From Candidatus Uhrbacteria bacterium (GTDB lineage Bacteria > Patescibacteriota > Patescibacteriia > UBA9934 > GWF2-40-263): a DNA stretch of 39,412 nucleotides. Below the pieces are notes generated by a model that saw only the letters and a list, made by a program, of their open reading frames with translations, was not told where the DNA came from and ran no database searches. The translations under genes and the position numbers were made by a program. Positions 24,958 through 35,660 of the stretch are shown here, one piece after another; position 1 is the stretch's first letter; every line of letters begins with the position of its first letter. The stretch is taken from assembly GCA_013204385.1 (NCBI GenBank), contig JABMNY010000008.1, forward strand, positions 1 to 39,412, given 5' to 3'.

Positions 24958-25273
24958 AGCGAGATGGTTCTTTTGAAAGAAAGACGGAAATTTTATCAAA
25001 TGTAACGGAAGGAAACTCTTGTCGAAGTTTTTCGAGTAATTGCTTCTCTATTCCTTTTACTCCATGTCGTGCGGCAGCACTCTTTACACGCAGTCTGAGA
25101 ATACCATCCTTAAATGAGATCGCAACCACGTCATAGACAAGCATTCCTGTTAAGTATCCTGGGATATTTCTATTTGCTGCCTCGACAACCATAGATGCAG
25201 CAATAGAACGCCGTACACCAGGTCGATTGAACGCAGAACCAGAGAGCAAATCTCGTATAGACGAAGTGGACAT
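24944..25273 (-). CDS. DUF721/DciA-like protein
   Basis: A 109-aa protein of the DUF721 type; in many bacteria such proteins (DciA) help load the replicative helicase DnaB. The body resembles the DciA KH-like fold, with VYDVVAISFKDGILRLRVKSAAARHGVKGIEKQLLEKLRQEF matching the family's strand-strand-helix pattern. The ATG at 25273 is chosen over a TTG at 25282, because the latter is part of the -10 box and the predicted transcript begins near 25275. The message would be practically leaderless. It precedes a small membrane-protein gene with overlap. The helicase-loading role here is inferred from the family only. Confidence 0.75.
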   Translation of the reverse strand: MSTSSIRDLLSGSAFNRPGVRRSIAASMVVEAANRNIPGYLTGMLVYDVVAISFKDGILRLRVKSAAARHGVKGIEKQLLEKLRQEFPSVTFDKISVFLSKEPSRYELS

Positions 25274-25281
25274 ACAAGACA

Positions 25282-25290
25282 ATTATAGCA
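25282..25290 (-). promoter_or_regulatory. Extended -10 promoter of the DUF721 gene
   Basis: On the minus strand TGC-TATAAT (25290-25282), a perfect extended -10 without a recognisable -35. The start site would be about two bases before the ATG at 25273, so the mRNA is predicted to be leaderless. Confidence 0.7.
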
Positions 25291-25301
25291 GATAACCGTA
25301 C

Positions 25302-28202
25302 CTACTGACGAAATTCGCAAATATCAGCGAAATCACAGAACGAACAATGAAAACCAGGTGTTGGGTCAAACTTCGAAGCACGAATACCCTGAACACGCTC
25401 GATAATGGATTCCTCGAGCGTAAGGAGTTGATCTCCTGTCCCCAAAAACGAAACCTGACTGTTGTCCTGCAGATAATGATAGGTCAAACGCTTCGGTACC
25501 AATCCAAGCACATCGCGTGCAGCAAGCTGATAGAGAAGTAACTGCTCCTTGTCCTCTTTTGAGATGGTTTTACTTGTCTTTGGTTTACCGGTCTTATAAT
25601 CAATAATCTCCACCCCGCCCTCAAAATGGTCTATGCGGTCAATTCTTCCTTTGAGCACGACATCTCCAAACTTTATCGTGAAACCCTGCTCAACAGAAAA
25701 CGGTTTTGGAGGTTCATGTTGAATCTTCTTATAAAAGTCGTTTATGCAAGAGAGGCCTTGTGTTCGATACTCTTCTCGTTGTCGATCGTTCACAAACCAA
25801 TCATCCTGCCAGCACCGATGATACATCTCGTTTAGCTCTTCTAAGGTAACTGGGACAGTGGTCTTTGTTTCCTGACGTTCAAGCCAGACAGAAAAGAACT
25901 CCTGAAGCGTATTATGCATGGTCTTTCCGTAGGAAAACTTCCACTTCCCCATCACGGGCACTTTGAGAATGTGCGCAAACTTATATTGGAGTGGACAGGA
26001 TCGAAACGCGGCAAGTTGAGTGAATGAGAACTGCTTTGGAACAGCAAATGCAACAGCTGATTCTTGTACTTCTTCTAAAGGTCCAAAATCCTCATCAAAT
26101 ACTTCAAGCACACGGGATTGGGTTTTGGGAGATTCGAACCCGAGTTCATGGAGAAAACGCGAAATTTTGCGTTTACGTGCACCTCCATAATCTTCAGCAG
26201 AAGTAAGATACAACCCTTTCTTAGCTCGAGTCATGGCAACATAAAACAACCGACGCTCCTCTTCTAGATGCGCTTCTTTGTCAGAACCTCCAACTGAACC
26301 GAGTCCTTCAGGAAAAACAATGGCGTCTTTCTTTGCAGTGGTTGGAAACCGTTGATCAATAAGATTTACAACAAAGACATATTTGAATTCAAGCCCCTTT
26401 GACGCATGGATTGTCATGATTCGGACCACATCAGGCCCCGACTCAAGATCAACAGATAAAGAACCTTCTTCTCCTGCATCTCTTTCATGTGTGTACTCAA
26501 GCAAAAACGCGTGAAGAATCGGATGCTCGCACCTATCTTCAAACGACTTAAGACGTTGATAAAATTGCTGGAGGTAACTAAAGCTATCAAGTTTCTTTTG
26601 TTCAGAAAGTTGATTGAGGGTTTCAAGATATCCTGACTCCTTTGCGACAATCACAAAAAGCTCTCCTACAGGACGGGTACGAGCATCTTCCTGAAAGGAA
26701 GCGATCTGAATGAGAAGTTTGTTTAAAAGCTCCTGTTCTTCCGAAGAGATTTCTTGAATGGATGCGACTTGCTCACATGCTTCAAAAAGCGACTTTCCCA
26801 ACTTTAATGCCAGACGATTGAGCTCCATAATCGTTCGATCGCTCACTCCACACAGTGATGATGTGAGGAGACGATACATGCTCGGACTCTCAAACGGAGT
26901 ATCAATGACGCGCAAATACGCCATGAGATCAAGGATAGGCTTTTTTGTGTAGAGGCCACTTAATGCAAGAAATTGGTATGGGACCCCATGCCGATCCAAC
27001 GCCGAGGCAAAATCGCCTCCTGCAGCATTTGACCGGACAAGAATCGCAAAATCACTCCATCTTGTTTCTGCATCTTCTTCGCGTAGCGTTAAAATGCGCT
27101 CCACAACTTGCGTCACTTCCTCTGATACGGTCGAGGCATGTAGATGTTCTACCTGGGCCTCATATTCAATCATTCCTTCCAGTTTTTTTGAGAGATTGCG
27201 CGTCTTTGAAGCCTCAAGTCGATTTGGATTATTGTGCTGAATAAACGCATGTGCTGTATCCAAGATCTTTTGTGCGGATCGGTAGTTTTTTGTGAGTACC
27301 ACACGTTTTGCCTCTGAAAAATCCACTTCAAATTTCAGAATATTTGTGAGGGATGCCCCACGGAATTTATAAATTGACTGATCATCATCTCCAACGATCG
27401 TAAGATTGCGCAGTGGATCTGAAATCTCTTTTACAATTTCATACTGTGCATCATTCGTGTCTTGAAACTCATCCACGAGCACAAACTTATATTGAGCACG
27501 GATCTTTTCACGAATTGCTGGACGTCTTCTTAAAAGTTGTAATGTATAGAGTATAAGGTCTCCAAAATCAAGGACATCGTTCTCATGAAGGATCTCTTGA
27601 TAGGTTGCATACGCCCCCGCAAGCTCCTCAAGACGCTTCTGCTCGCTTAGGACAGCTTCATCTGTTTCATCGAACTCAGGAGCGATTCTCTTCCCTTCTA
27701 CGAACGATTGGTACTCAACAGGATCGATTCCAACATCTTTTGCGCGCGAAAAATGTGTAAGAAGGGACTTAATATATTTTGTCGGATTCCCAAGGGGTCG
27801 ATAGTGATCTAGTTTAAACCGTTCAAGATGTTGACGGGCAAGAAGCCACGCATCAAGCTCTGTCACAAGACGAAAATCTCGAGACAGTCCGAGCTCCGCG
27901 CCATATTGTCGAAGAAGCTTTTCCGCAAACGCATGGAATGTCGAGATCTGAAGATCAACATACCCATATGGTAATAGCGCATCGACTCGCTCCTCCATTT
28001 CAGCCGCTGCTTTCTCCGTAAACGTCAACGCAAGGATCTCCTCTGGCTTTGCGTGACCTTGATCAATCAGCCAGGTAATTCGATGTGTCACTACGGTCGT
28101 TTTCCCAGTCCCCGCCCCTGCCACAATCATAAGCGGACCTTCCACATGGCAGACCGCCGCACGTTGCTCCTCATTCAGTTTTGAGAGGAAATCTTCTTCC
28201 AT
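25302..28202 (-). CDS. UvrD/PcrA-type helicase fused to a RecB-type nuclease with Fe-S cysteines
   Basis: A 966-aa repair protein. The N-terminal superfamily 1 helicase has LNEEQRAAV (Q motif), Walker A AGAGTGKT (28-35), DEFQDTN as Walker B, then VLTKNYRS, TIHASKGLEFKYVF and RRLFYVAMTRAKKGLY. The C-terminal PD-(D/E)xK nuclease shows GRIDRID (852-858) and EIIDYKTG with D868 and K870. An upstream cysteine in FRSCPLQYKF (near 733) and C953, C956, C962 at the end fit the 4Fe-4S clasp of AddB and Cas4-like nucleases. The start MEEDFLSKLNEEQ is supported by a promoter ending just upstream; 25 more residues would be needed for the longer frame. A role in double-strand-break repair or recombination is likely. 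Confidence 0.93.
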   Translation of the reverse strand: MEEDFLSKLNEEQRAAVCHVEGPLMIVAGAGTGKTTVVTHRITWLIDQGHAKPEEILALTFTEKAAAEMEERVDALLPYGYVDLQISTFHAFAEKLLRQYGAELGLSRDFRLVTELDAWLLARQHLERFKLDHYRPLGNPTKYIKSLLTHFSRAKDVGIDPVEYQSFVEGKRIAPEFDETDEAVLSEQKRLEELAGAYATYQEILHENDVLDFGDLILYTLQLLRRRPAIREKIRAQYKFVLVDEFQDTNDAQYEIVKEISDPLRNLTIVGDDDQSIYKFRGASLTNILKFEVDFSEAKRVVLTKNYRSAQKILDTAHAFIQHNNPNRLEASKTRNLSKKLEGMIEYEAQVEHLHASTVSEEVTQVVERILTLREEDAETRWSDFAILVRSNAAGGDFASALDRHGVPYQFLALSGLYTKKPILDLMAYLRVIDTPFESPSMYRLLTSSLCGVSDRTIMELNRLALKLGKSLFEACEQVASIQEISSEEQELLNKLLIQIASFQEDARTRPVGELFVIVAKESGYLETLNQLSEQKKLDSFSYLQQFYQRLKSFEDRCEHPILHAFLLEYTHERDAGEEGSLSVDLESGPDVVRIMTIHASKGLEFKYVFVVNLIDQRFPTTAKKDAIVFPEGLGSVGGSDKEAHLEEERRLFYVAMTRAKKGLYLTSAEDYGGARKRKISRFLHELGFESPKTQSRVLEVFDEDFGPLEEVQESAVAFAVPKQFSFTQLAAFRSCPLQYKFAHILKVPVMGKWKFSYGKTMHNTLQEFFSVWLERQETKTTVPVTLEELNEMYHRCWQDDWFVNDRQREEYRTQGLSCINDFYKKIQHEPPKPFSVEQGFTIKFGDVVLKGRIDRIDHFEGGVEIIDYKTGKPKTSKTISKEDKEQLLLYQLAARDVLGLVPKRLTYHYLQDNSQVSFLGTGDQLLTLEESIIERVQGIRASKFDPTPGFHCSFCDFADICEFRQ

Positions 28203-28211
28203 AATGGGGCT

Positions 28212-28220
28212 ATGATAGCA
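28212..28220 (-). promoter_or_regulatory. Extended -10 promoter of the helicase-nuclease gene
   Basis: On the minus strand TGC-TATCAT (28220-28212). The start site would be near 28205, three bases before the ATG at 28202, predicting an almost leaderless message and supporting that start codon. Confidence 0.6.
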
Positions 28221-28238
28221 TAAAAATATTTGGGAAAA

Positions 28239-28268
28239 GAAAAACCACCTAGCGTGAAGATTAGGTGG
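28239..28268 (-). terminator. Terminator after the first carbonic-anhydrase-like gene
   Basis: On the minus strand CCACCTA (28268-28262), a 10-base loop, TAGGTGG (28251-28245), then TTTTTCTTTTC. It stands 38 bases beyond the stop of the gene at 28307 and before the helicase promoter, so the two genes are separate units. Confidence 0.8.
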
Positions 28269-28306
28269 AATGAGCATCGAAGAGGGGTGGACTAGAAGAC
28301 AACGAG

Positions 28307-29203
28307 CTAGTCTTCGTCCTCACCTCCAATTGCGAGCAGGGTGTCGCTGAGGCCCTTGTTCGAAAAGAACGAGGTCAAAGGATTCATGTCGAGTGGGGTT
28401 TTGACCACAGGTGCAAGAGGTTGATCTCCTCCAGGTGAAGCTACGCTGGGCATTGGATTCCTGAGAACCATTTGTGCACGTGGCGAGCTGACATCAGGGT
28501 ACGGATCTTCGTTGAAGAGATGTCTCCAGAATTTGCGACCATGTGACGCCCAGAAGGCGACCCATTTGGCGTATGAAATGAAGTAGGTTCGACGTCTATG
28601 AGTGTCGAACGGAGGAACTTCGATACGAACACCCAGTTCTTTTGCCAGCTGACGAATGCGCTTCTCGCTGCCCAGACGAACGGGGTCGTCGACCTGAGCA
28701 AGTAATCCTTCATCCACTCCGTAGTCGACATGGATGAAGCAACAAACTTTGTTGGTCGTATCGATTGCCTTCACACGCTCCTTGGCGCGCATGAGGTAAA
28801 CGATCTGATGAATGATCGTGAGATTTGCCAGCCCAGCTGCACCACAAGGTGCGTGGACGTACAGAACGACAGTACCGATTCCCTTGAGGTCTGGGCCTTC
28901 TGCCTCACGAATGTGCTGGAGAAGCAGTTCCCCGCCATGGGGATCTCGATAGAGCGGACACTCTTCAGCGATGAGCATCGCTCCACCGTGAAGACTTGGC
29001 ATATGTGGACGAACAGGCCATCCACCATCGTAGGCGAGTTGGCACTGGTGAGTAAAGACGTCCGGCATCTGATCGCCATCCGAACACGGAATGACGATCA
29101 CACCATCGGGTGATTCAAGCTTCCCAGCATCATCATTCTCGAGAACACCCTGTTCGCGAAGAAATTTGATGACACGGAGATCTTCGTTGGAAAGAGACCC
29201 CAT
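28307..29203 (-). CDS. Protein with beta-carbonic-anhydrase-like motif pair
   Basis: A 298-aa protein of no family I can name with certainty. Two motifs recall the zinc ligands of beta-carbonic anhydrases (C-x-D ... H-x2-C-G): C40-S-D42 in VIVIPCSDGD, and H117-A-P-C120-G in VLYVHAPCGAAGL. Each follows a hydrophobic strand as in that fold. The Arg that normally pairs with the Asp (CxDxR) is not seen. Other cysteines (C54, C82 and a CC pair in NKVCCFIHVDYG) add metal-binding potential. The last ~70 residues are low-complexity and Pro/Ser rich. It has its own promoter and a strong Shine-Dalgarno (AAAGGAGG, six bases before ATG), rare in this window, and a more G+C-rich codon choice. It follows the second carbonic-anhydrase-like gene, with which it shares CGAAGL. 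Confidence 0.55.
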   Translation of the reverse strand: MGSLSNEDLRVIKFLREQGVLENDDAGKLESPDGVIVIPCSDGDQMPDVFTHQCQLAYDGGWPVRPHMPSLHGGAMLIAEECPLYRDPHGGELLLQHIREAEGPDLKGIGTVVLYVHAPCGAAGLANLTIIHQIVYLMRAKERVKAIDTTNKVCCFIHVDYGVDEGLLAQVDDPVRLGSEKRIRQLAKELGVRIEVPPFDTHRRRTYFISYAKWVAFWASHGRKFWRHLFNEDPYPDVSSPRAQMVLRNPMPSVASPGGDQPLAPVVKTPLDMNPLTSFFSNKGLSDTLLAIGGEDED

Positions 29204-29248
29204 CGATTCCTCCTTTAGTTCATGTCCTAGTTTGACCAGAACGGCACA

Positions 29249-29277
29249 AAATTACTCCCGTTCGGCTATTTTGTCAA
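29249..29277 (-). promoter_or_regulatory. Promoter of the gene at 28307
   Basis: On the minus strand TTGACA (29277-29272), a 17-base spacer and TAATTT (29254-29249). The -35 is perfect and the -10 weak. Inverted arms GAACGG and CCGTTC (29239-29244 and 29258-29263) flank the -10 and might be an operator. Confidence 0.5.
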
Positions 29278-29278
29278 T

Positions 29279-29309
29279 TCAAAAACTCGGTAGAGTACCG
29301 AGTTTTTGA
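29279..29309 (-). terminator. Terminator of the ATP synthase/carbonic-anhydrase-like operon
   Basis: A perfect 14-bp stem, TCAAAAACTCGGTA with TACCGAGTTTTTGA, closes on a 3-base loop. It starts three bases beyond the stop of the gene at 29313 and is symmetrical enough to work on either strand. No terminator is seen between atpC and that gene. Confidence 0.88.
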
Positions 29310-29312
29310 GGA

Positions 29313-30119
29313 TCATGCAGCAATTTGCTTTTCTGACTGTGATTCTTGTTTTGATGAATAGTTCCACGAGTCCATCTTCACTGGAGCATCCGTATGGAAC
29401 ACAAGAAGCTGTTCCATCTCTGACTGAATCTTTTCAACAGAACATTCGCCTCCATTTGACTCCCCAATTACGACGATGAGGAGCGGTTCTTTGTGCGTAA
29501 ACTTTTTTCCAAATCCGTGATCTCCCAAAGCGATACTCATGGCAATCCCAGCTTCCGCAGATGCTTGAGTTGGCGTCATGAAACGTCTGCTGATCACAAA
29601 ACCCTGAGGAAGTCCTTCAAGAGCGGATGGATTAAACGAGCCAGTTCCATCGATATAAATCACGCGCGCGTTGTGAAAATCCATTGGGCGCGTCAGCTTT
29701 TCGATATGCCCCTTGTACGGAACACCAAGATCTTGTGCCATGCGCTGTGCGCCTTCTACGGCAACTTCTTTGACAGACTTATCTGTAATCCCCTTCTGTT
29801 CCCGGTAAAGTCCAGCTGCGCCACAAGCCTCATGACTGGTGACCTCTTTCACTCCTGCGTCTTTCAATTTTTGGATAAATACCGTTCGCTCTTCTCCCTC
29901 AAGAAGGATCCCAGATCCAGCACTTCGCATATCGCCAAATGGGGCCCCTTCATCAATGCAGCACAGGGTGTGATCTTCCGTTTCAAACGCCTTTGAGAGA
30001 CCTTCAAGAGAAGCGGTATACGCTTCAATCCCTTGATCAAGAACGGAACGAATAACACGTTCCTGTTCTTCCCAACTTGCCTCCATCTCCTTATGAAGAC
30101 CCTTGTGTTCAATGCTCAT
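29313..30119 (-). CDS. Divergent beta-carbonic-anhydrase-like protein, last gene of the ATP synthase operon
   Basis: A 268-aa protein. Its N-terminal half fits a beta-carbonic anhydrase pattern: C54-I-D56 (C-x-D), GDMRSAGSG at 62-70 resembling the RNAGN segment, and H96-E-A-C99-G (H-x2-C-G). Spacing between the ligands (42 residues) is shorter than in classical enzymes, and the Asp-Arg pair is split by an insertion. The C-terminal half (HNARVIYIDGTGSFNPSALEGLP, with PLLIVVIGESNGGE) is unassigned. Carbonic anhydrases convert CO2 and bicarbonate, but activity here is unproven; another zinc-dependent role is possible. It begins 14 bases after atpC with no terminator between, and a strong terminator follows, so it should be cotranscribed with the ATP synthase genes. 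Confidence 0.6.
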   Translation of the reverse strand: MSIEHKGLHKEMEASWEEQERVIRSVLDQGIEAYTASLEGLSKAFETEDHTLCCIDEGAPFGDMRSAGSGILLEGEERTVFIQKLKDAGVKEVTSHEACGAAGLYREQKGITDKSVKEVAVEGAQRMAQDLGVPYKGHIEKLTRPMDFHNARVIYIDGTGSFNPSALEGLPQGFVISRRFMTPTQASAEAGIAMSIALGDHGFGKKFTHKEPLLIVVIGESNGGECSVEKIQSEMEQLLVFHTDAPVKMDSWNYSSKQESQSEKQIAA

Positions 30120-30133
30120 AAAAATTCTGATAC

Positions 30134-30574
30134 TTATCTCTGTTTCCCAACATCTTTATACTTTTTGCTCTTTAAAGCCACTCGATATCGAGCAAGTTCT
30201 CGCTCCATCATAGCGGCCGCATCAACAAATGCAACATCGTTTGCATTTCGTTTTTCTTCAAGAAGTTTTCGTGCACGATCTCGTGCTTCTTCAATTTTTT
30301 CAAGTTCAAGCTCATCTGCGCGTTCGGCAGAATCGGCTAAGATTACGATCTGATTTCCTGGACGGACCTGGAGAAACCCAGTGGACGCTACCATGAGACG
30401 TTCTAATCCATCTTTCTTGAGACGTAACTCCCCTGCTCGCAAGTTTGCGATAAGCGGAACATGTCCAACAAGGATGGTTACTTCACCCATATCCGTCATC
30501 ACAGAAACTGAATCAACCTCGTCTTCAAAAACAATGCGTTCAGGAGTCACAATGGAAAGATGGAGTTTTGACAT
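30134..30574 (-). CDS. atpC: ATP synthase F1 subunit epsilon
   Basis: A 146-aa central-stalk subunit that couples gamma to the c-ring and can restrain ATP hydrolysis. The N-terminal beta sandwich is clear (LHLSIVTPERIVFEDEV, then GEVTILVGHVPLIANLRAG), and a C-terminal helical hairpin rich in charged residues follows (about 86-140), longer than strictly needed. Three bases separate it from atpD. It is the last of the nine ATP synthase genes, followed after 14 bases by the carbonic-anhydrase-like gene. Confidence 0.96.
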   Translation of the reverse strand: MSKLHLSIVTPERIVFEDEVDSVSVMTDMGEVTILVGHVPLIANLRAGELRLKKDGLERLMVASTGFLQVRPGNQIVILADSAERADELELEKIEEARDRARKLLEEKRNANDVAFVDAAAMMERELARYRVALKSKKYKDVGKQR

Positions 30575-30577
30575 AGG

Positions 30578-32882
<2,305 letters not shown>

Positions 32883-32884
32883 AC

Positions 32885-34390
32885 TTAAGCTTCAAATTGC
32901 AAATTAAATTCTTCGATCATCTTTTTAAGAGAAGCCTCAATTTCATCAGTAATTGCTTTTTCTTGTTTCAAACTCTCCATCACTTCAACCCCAGATGAAC
33001 GCATGTAGTTTTGGAAACTCGCCTCCCAAGCAACAATATTCTCAACAGCGACTTGATCCAAAAGACCATTTGTTGCCGCAAACAACACAGCAACCTGTTC
33101 TTCAAACGGCATCGGGTGATACTGAGGTTGTTTGAGAAGTTCTGTGAGTCGTCGTCCGCGTTCAATTTGTTGACGTGTTCCAGCGTCCAGGTCCGTTGCA
33201 AACTGTGCAAACGCCTCCAACTCTCGGAACACCGCGAGTTCAAGACGAAGTTTTCCAGCAACTTTCTTCATGGCTTTTGTCTGAGCAGCTGATCCCACAC
33301 GAGACACAGAAAGTCCGACGTTGAGTGCTGGTCGAATACCACGATAGAAGAGATCTGTTTCAAGATAAATTTGACCGTCTGTAATAGAGATCACGTTTGT
33401 CGGAATGTACGCAGAAACGTCTCCAGCTTGTGTTTCAATAATTGGGAGAGCTGTAAGAGATCCTCCTCCGTTTTCCTCGTTTAAGCGAGCCGCTCGTTCA
33501 AGAAGTCGAGAATGGAGATAAAACACATCTCCTGGATACGCCTCACGTCCTGGTGGACGTCGAAGAAGAAGAGAGATTTCACGATACGCCCAGGCTTGTT
33601 TAGAAAGATCGTCGTAAATCACCAGAGCATCTTCTCCCTTAGCCATGAAGTATTCTCCGATCGTACAACCGGTAAATGGCGCAATGTAAGAAAGTGCTGC
33701 TGGATCAGATGCTCCAGCCACAACAACGGTGGTGTATTCCATCGCTCCCGCTTCTTCAAGACGCGCAACAATTTTAGCGATCTTTGATTCTTTCTGACCA
33801 ATCGCCACGTAAATACATTTTACGTTCTGCCCCTTTTGATTGATGATCGTGTCGATTGCAATGGCGGTCTTTCCTGTCTGACGGTCTCCAATGATAAGCT
33901 CGCGTTGACCTCGTCCAATTGGGATCATTGCGTCAACGGCTTTAATTCCTGTCTGCAATGGAACACCAACAGATTTTCGTGTCATGACTCCAGGAGCCAC
34001 TTTTTCAATCGGATAAAACTTCTTTGCGTTTAATTTCCCTTTTCCATCGATTGGCGCACCAAGTGGATCAATGACGCGTCCAAGAACATCATCTGAAATT
34101 GGAACAGAAAGAATACGTCCTGTTGTCTTTACGGTGTCACCTTCCTTGATCTTTGAAGCCTCACCAAGAATAACAGCTCCAACGCCGTCTTCTTCAAGGT
34201 TCAATACAACGCCGAAAACTCCTCCAGGAAATTCAAGCATCTCGGAAGCTTTTGCTCCAGAGAGTCCAGACATGCGTGCGGTTCCATCCCCCACAGCCAC
34301 AACCGTTCCAACTTCTTCCTGCTTGGCTTCGGTGTGAAAGTTTTCTAGCGCACCTTTCAATGCGTCAATAATGTCAGTTTTTGTAGCCAT
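32885..34390 (-). CDS. atpA: ATP synthase F1 subunit alpha
   Basis: A 501-aa non-catalytic nucleotide-binding subunit. The P-loop is GDRQTGKT (168-175). The N-terminal region contains [20 protein letters not shown], followed by [10 protein letters not shown], and the arginine-finger segment is [21 protein letters not shown]. Length and motifs are normal. Four bases separate it from atpH. Confidence 0.99.
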   Translation of the reverse strand: MATKTDIIDALKGALENFHTEAKQEEVGTVVAVGDGTARMSGLSGAKASEMLEFPGGVFGVVLNLEEDGVGAVILGEASKIKEGDTVKTTGRILSVPISDDVLGRVIDPLGAPIDGKGKLNAKKFYPIEKVAPGVMTRKSVGVPLQTGIKAVDAMIPIGRGQRELIIGDRQTGKTAIAIDTIINQKGQNVKCIYVAIGQKESKIAKIVARLEEAGAMEYTTVVVAGASDPAALSYIAPFTGCTIGEYFMAKGEDALVIYDDLSKQAWAYREISLLLRRPPGREAYPGDVFYLHSRLLERAARLNEENGGGSLTALPIIETQAGDVSAYIPTNVISITDGQIYLETDLFYRGIRPALNVGLSVSRVGSAAQTKAMKKVAGKLRLELAVFRELEAFAQFATDLDAGTRQQIERGRRLTELLKQPQYHPMPFEEQVAVLFAATNGLLDQVAVENIVAWEASFQNYMRSSGVEVMESLKQEKAITDEIEASLKKMIEEFNLQFEA

Positions 34391-34394
34391 AGGA

Positions 34395-34781
34395 TTATAC
34401 GTTTCTAAATGCGTGATTCAATTGGATAAGTTGGCCTTCGATAGACCCGTCAATAATGGTTTCGTCAATGCGGAGTCGTGCCCCTCCAATGATTTCTGGT
34501 CGAATTTTTTCTCGTATCTCTGCTCCAGGAGCAAGCGAGGCGAGTTCTTTGCGCAGAGTTGCCGTGATTGGATACGCTGTCTCGATGGTGACAGTCGATG
34601 CACCATAGCGTTCTCTCCAAACCGTTTCGATTGCCTCCATAACTCCTTTTACTCGATGCACCTCATTTCTGGAGGCAAGAAGTTCAACGAGTTCTCTTGA
34701 GGCTTTCTCGATGACGGCAGATGTTGCTCCATCTAACTGCTCAACAAAGGTTGAGGCTAATTGTTTCTCAGAACGTTTCAT
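34395..34781 (-). CDS. atpH: ATP synthase F1 subunit delta (short)
   Basis: A 128-aa peripheral-stalk subunit; typical delta subunits are ~175-180 aa. The C-terminal half shows the family's pattern around [20 protein letters not shown] and [20 protein letters not shown]. The N-terminal helical bundle is reduced to about 60 residues. The reading frame is clean and its neighbours are close (two bases from atpF, four from atpA), so this is a short form and not a broken gene. Confidence 0.9.
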   Translation of the reverse strand: MKRSEKQLASTFVEQLDGATSAVIEKASRELVELLASRNEVHRVKGVMEAIETVWRERYGASTVTIETAYPITATLRKELASLAPGAEIREKIRPEIIGGARLRIDETIIDGSIEGQLIQLNHAFRNV

Positions 34782-34783
34782 AA

Positions 34784-35344
34784 TTATTTACTCATGGAGT
34801 CCACAACCTTTTGAGCAAGAACTCCTGCCTTCTTTTCATCAACGCCCTCCGTCAGAATTTTTCGTGCAGCTTCAACGGCAATCAACGCGATATCTTCACG
34901 AGCATCCCGAATCATTTGTTCCTTTTCTGCCTGAAGCTGTGCTTTTCCTTGCAACACGACACCCTGTACTTCTTTTTTAGCGGCTTCAAGAAGCATCTTC
35001 TTTCGATCGTCTGCACTCACACGTGCTTCTTCTAAAATTTTTGTGGCTTCAGATTTTGCCGTTGCAATCAACTGCTTTTGCTCAACTTCAAGATCTTGAA
35101 CACGTTTTTCAACCTCTTCAGCCTGTATGACGCTTTTGGCAACCTTTTCTTGTCGCTCCTCAAGAAGTTTTACAATCGGACCATACGCCCACTTCCATAG
35201 CACAAGCAACACAAGCGTAAAGTTGATGAGCTGAGCAATAAAAATCTTCAGGTTAATCCCGAGCGTTCCGATTCCTCCTGTCGCTTCCGTAACAGAAGCA
35301 ACTTCTTGCGCGACTTCCGCCGCTTGTTGTATTTCTTGTGACAT
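34784..35344 (-). CDS. atpF: ATP synthase Fo subunit b
   Basis: A 186-aa peripheral-stalk subunit. After a polar start with an Ala/Glu-rich stretch, one membrane helix (about 31-53, IFIAQLINFTLVLLVLWKWAYG) leads into a long alpha-helix/coiled coil to the C-terminus (KLLEERQEKVAKSVIQAEEVE and on). The pattern NFTLVLLVLWKWAYGPI with LLEERQ is typical. No Shine-Dalgarno is seen. A single b gene is present. Confidence 0.96.
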   Translation of the reverse strand: MSQEIQQAAEVAQEVASVTEATGGIGTLGINLKIFIAQLINFTLVLLVLWKWAYGPIVKLLEERQEKVAKSVIQAEEVEKRVQDLEVEQKQLIATAKSEATKILEEARVSADDRKKMLLEAAKKEVQGVVLQGKAQLQAEKEQMIRDAREDIALIAVEAARKILTEGVDEKKAGVLAQKVVDSMSK

Positions 35345-35393
35345 ATTTTTTTACCAACCTCTATTCACGAACATTCATGAAGAGAAGTCGGGC

Positions 35394-35413
35394 CATTCAC
35401 TAAAGAGTGAATG
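35394..35413. other. Hairpin at the end of atpE
   Basis: CATTCACT (35394-35401) and AGTGAATG (35406-35413) pair over 8 bp with an AAAG loop, spanning the atpE stop codon. No T run follows on the minus strand, so it is more likely an mRNA stability or processing structure between atpE and atpF than a terminator. Confidence 0.5.
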
Positions 35414-35618
35414 CAACCACGAGAGAGTAAATGGCAATCGCTTCCGCAAACGCCATACCAAGAAGCATAGGAACAAACAATTTTCCGGCTGCTTCTGGAT
35501 TGCGTCCGATGGCTTCCATGGCCTTGAACCCAATGAGTCCAATTCCGATAGCTGGGGCGAACCCACCAACTGACATAGTGATACCCTTTGTAAGGATAGC
35601 AAGTGTTTCTGCGTCCAT
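35400..35618 (-). CDS. atpE: ATP synthase Fo subunit c
   Basis: A 72-aa two-helix proteolipid that forms the ion-carrying ring. Helix 1 holds the glycine-rich GGFAPAIGIGLIG (18-30), the polar loop is RNPEA (39-43), and helix 2 carries the ion-binding E59 in GMAFAEAIAIYSLV. There is no helix 1 glutamine near the site and no Ser or Thr after E59, so proton coupling is more likely than sodium. Hairpins lie on both sides of the gene, which may help raise c-subunit output relative to its neighbours. Confidence 0.98.
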   Translation of the reverse strand: MDAETLAILTKGITMSVGGFAPAIGIGLIGFKAMEAIGRNPEAAGKLFVPMLLGMAFAEAIAIYSLVVAFTL

Positions 35619-35660
35619 AGGATCAATACTTAGTGAATAATTGATTCAAACTGCGATAGT

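Noticed and set aside
29493-29996. Plus-strand 167-aa frame opposite the carbonic-anhydrase-like gene
   Set aside because: It is antisense to a gene with clear motifs and operon context and has no start signal.
35400-35618. Sodium-coupled c-ring
   Set aside because: The helix 1 glutamine and the Ser/Thr after the ion-binding Glu are absent.
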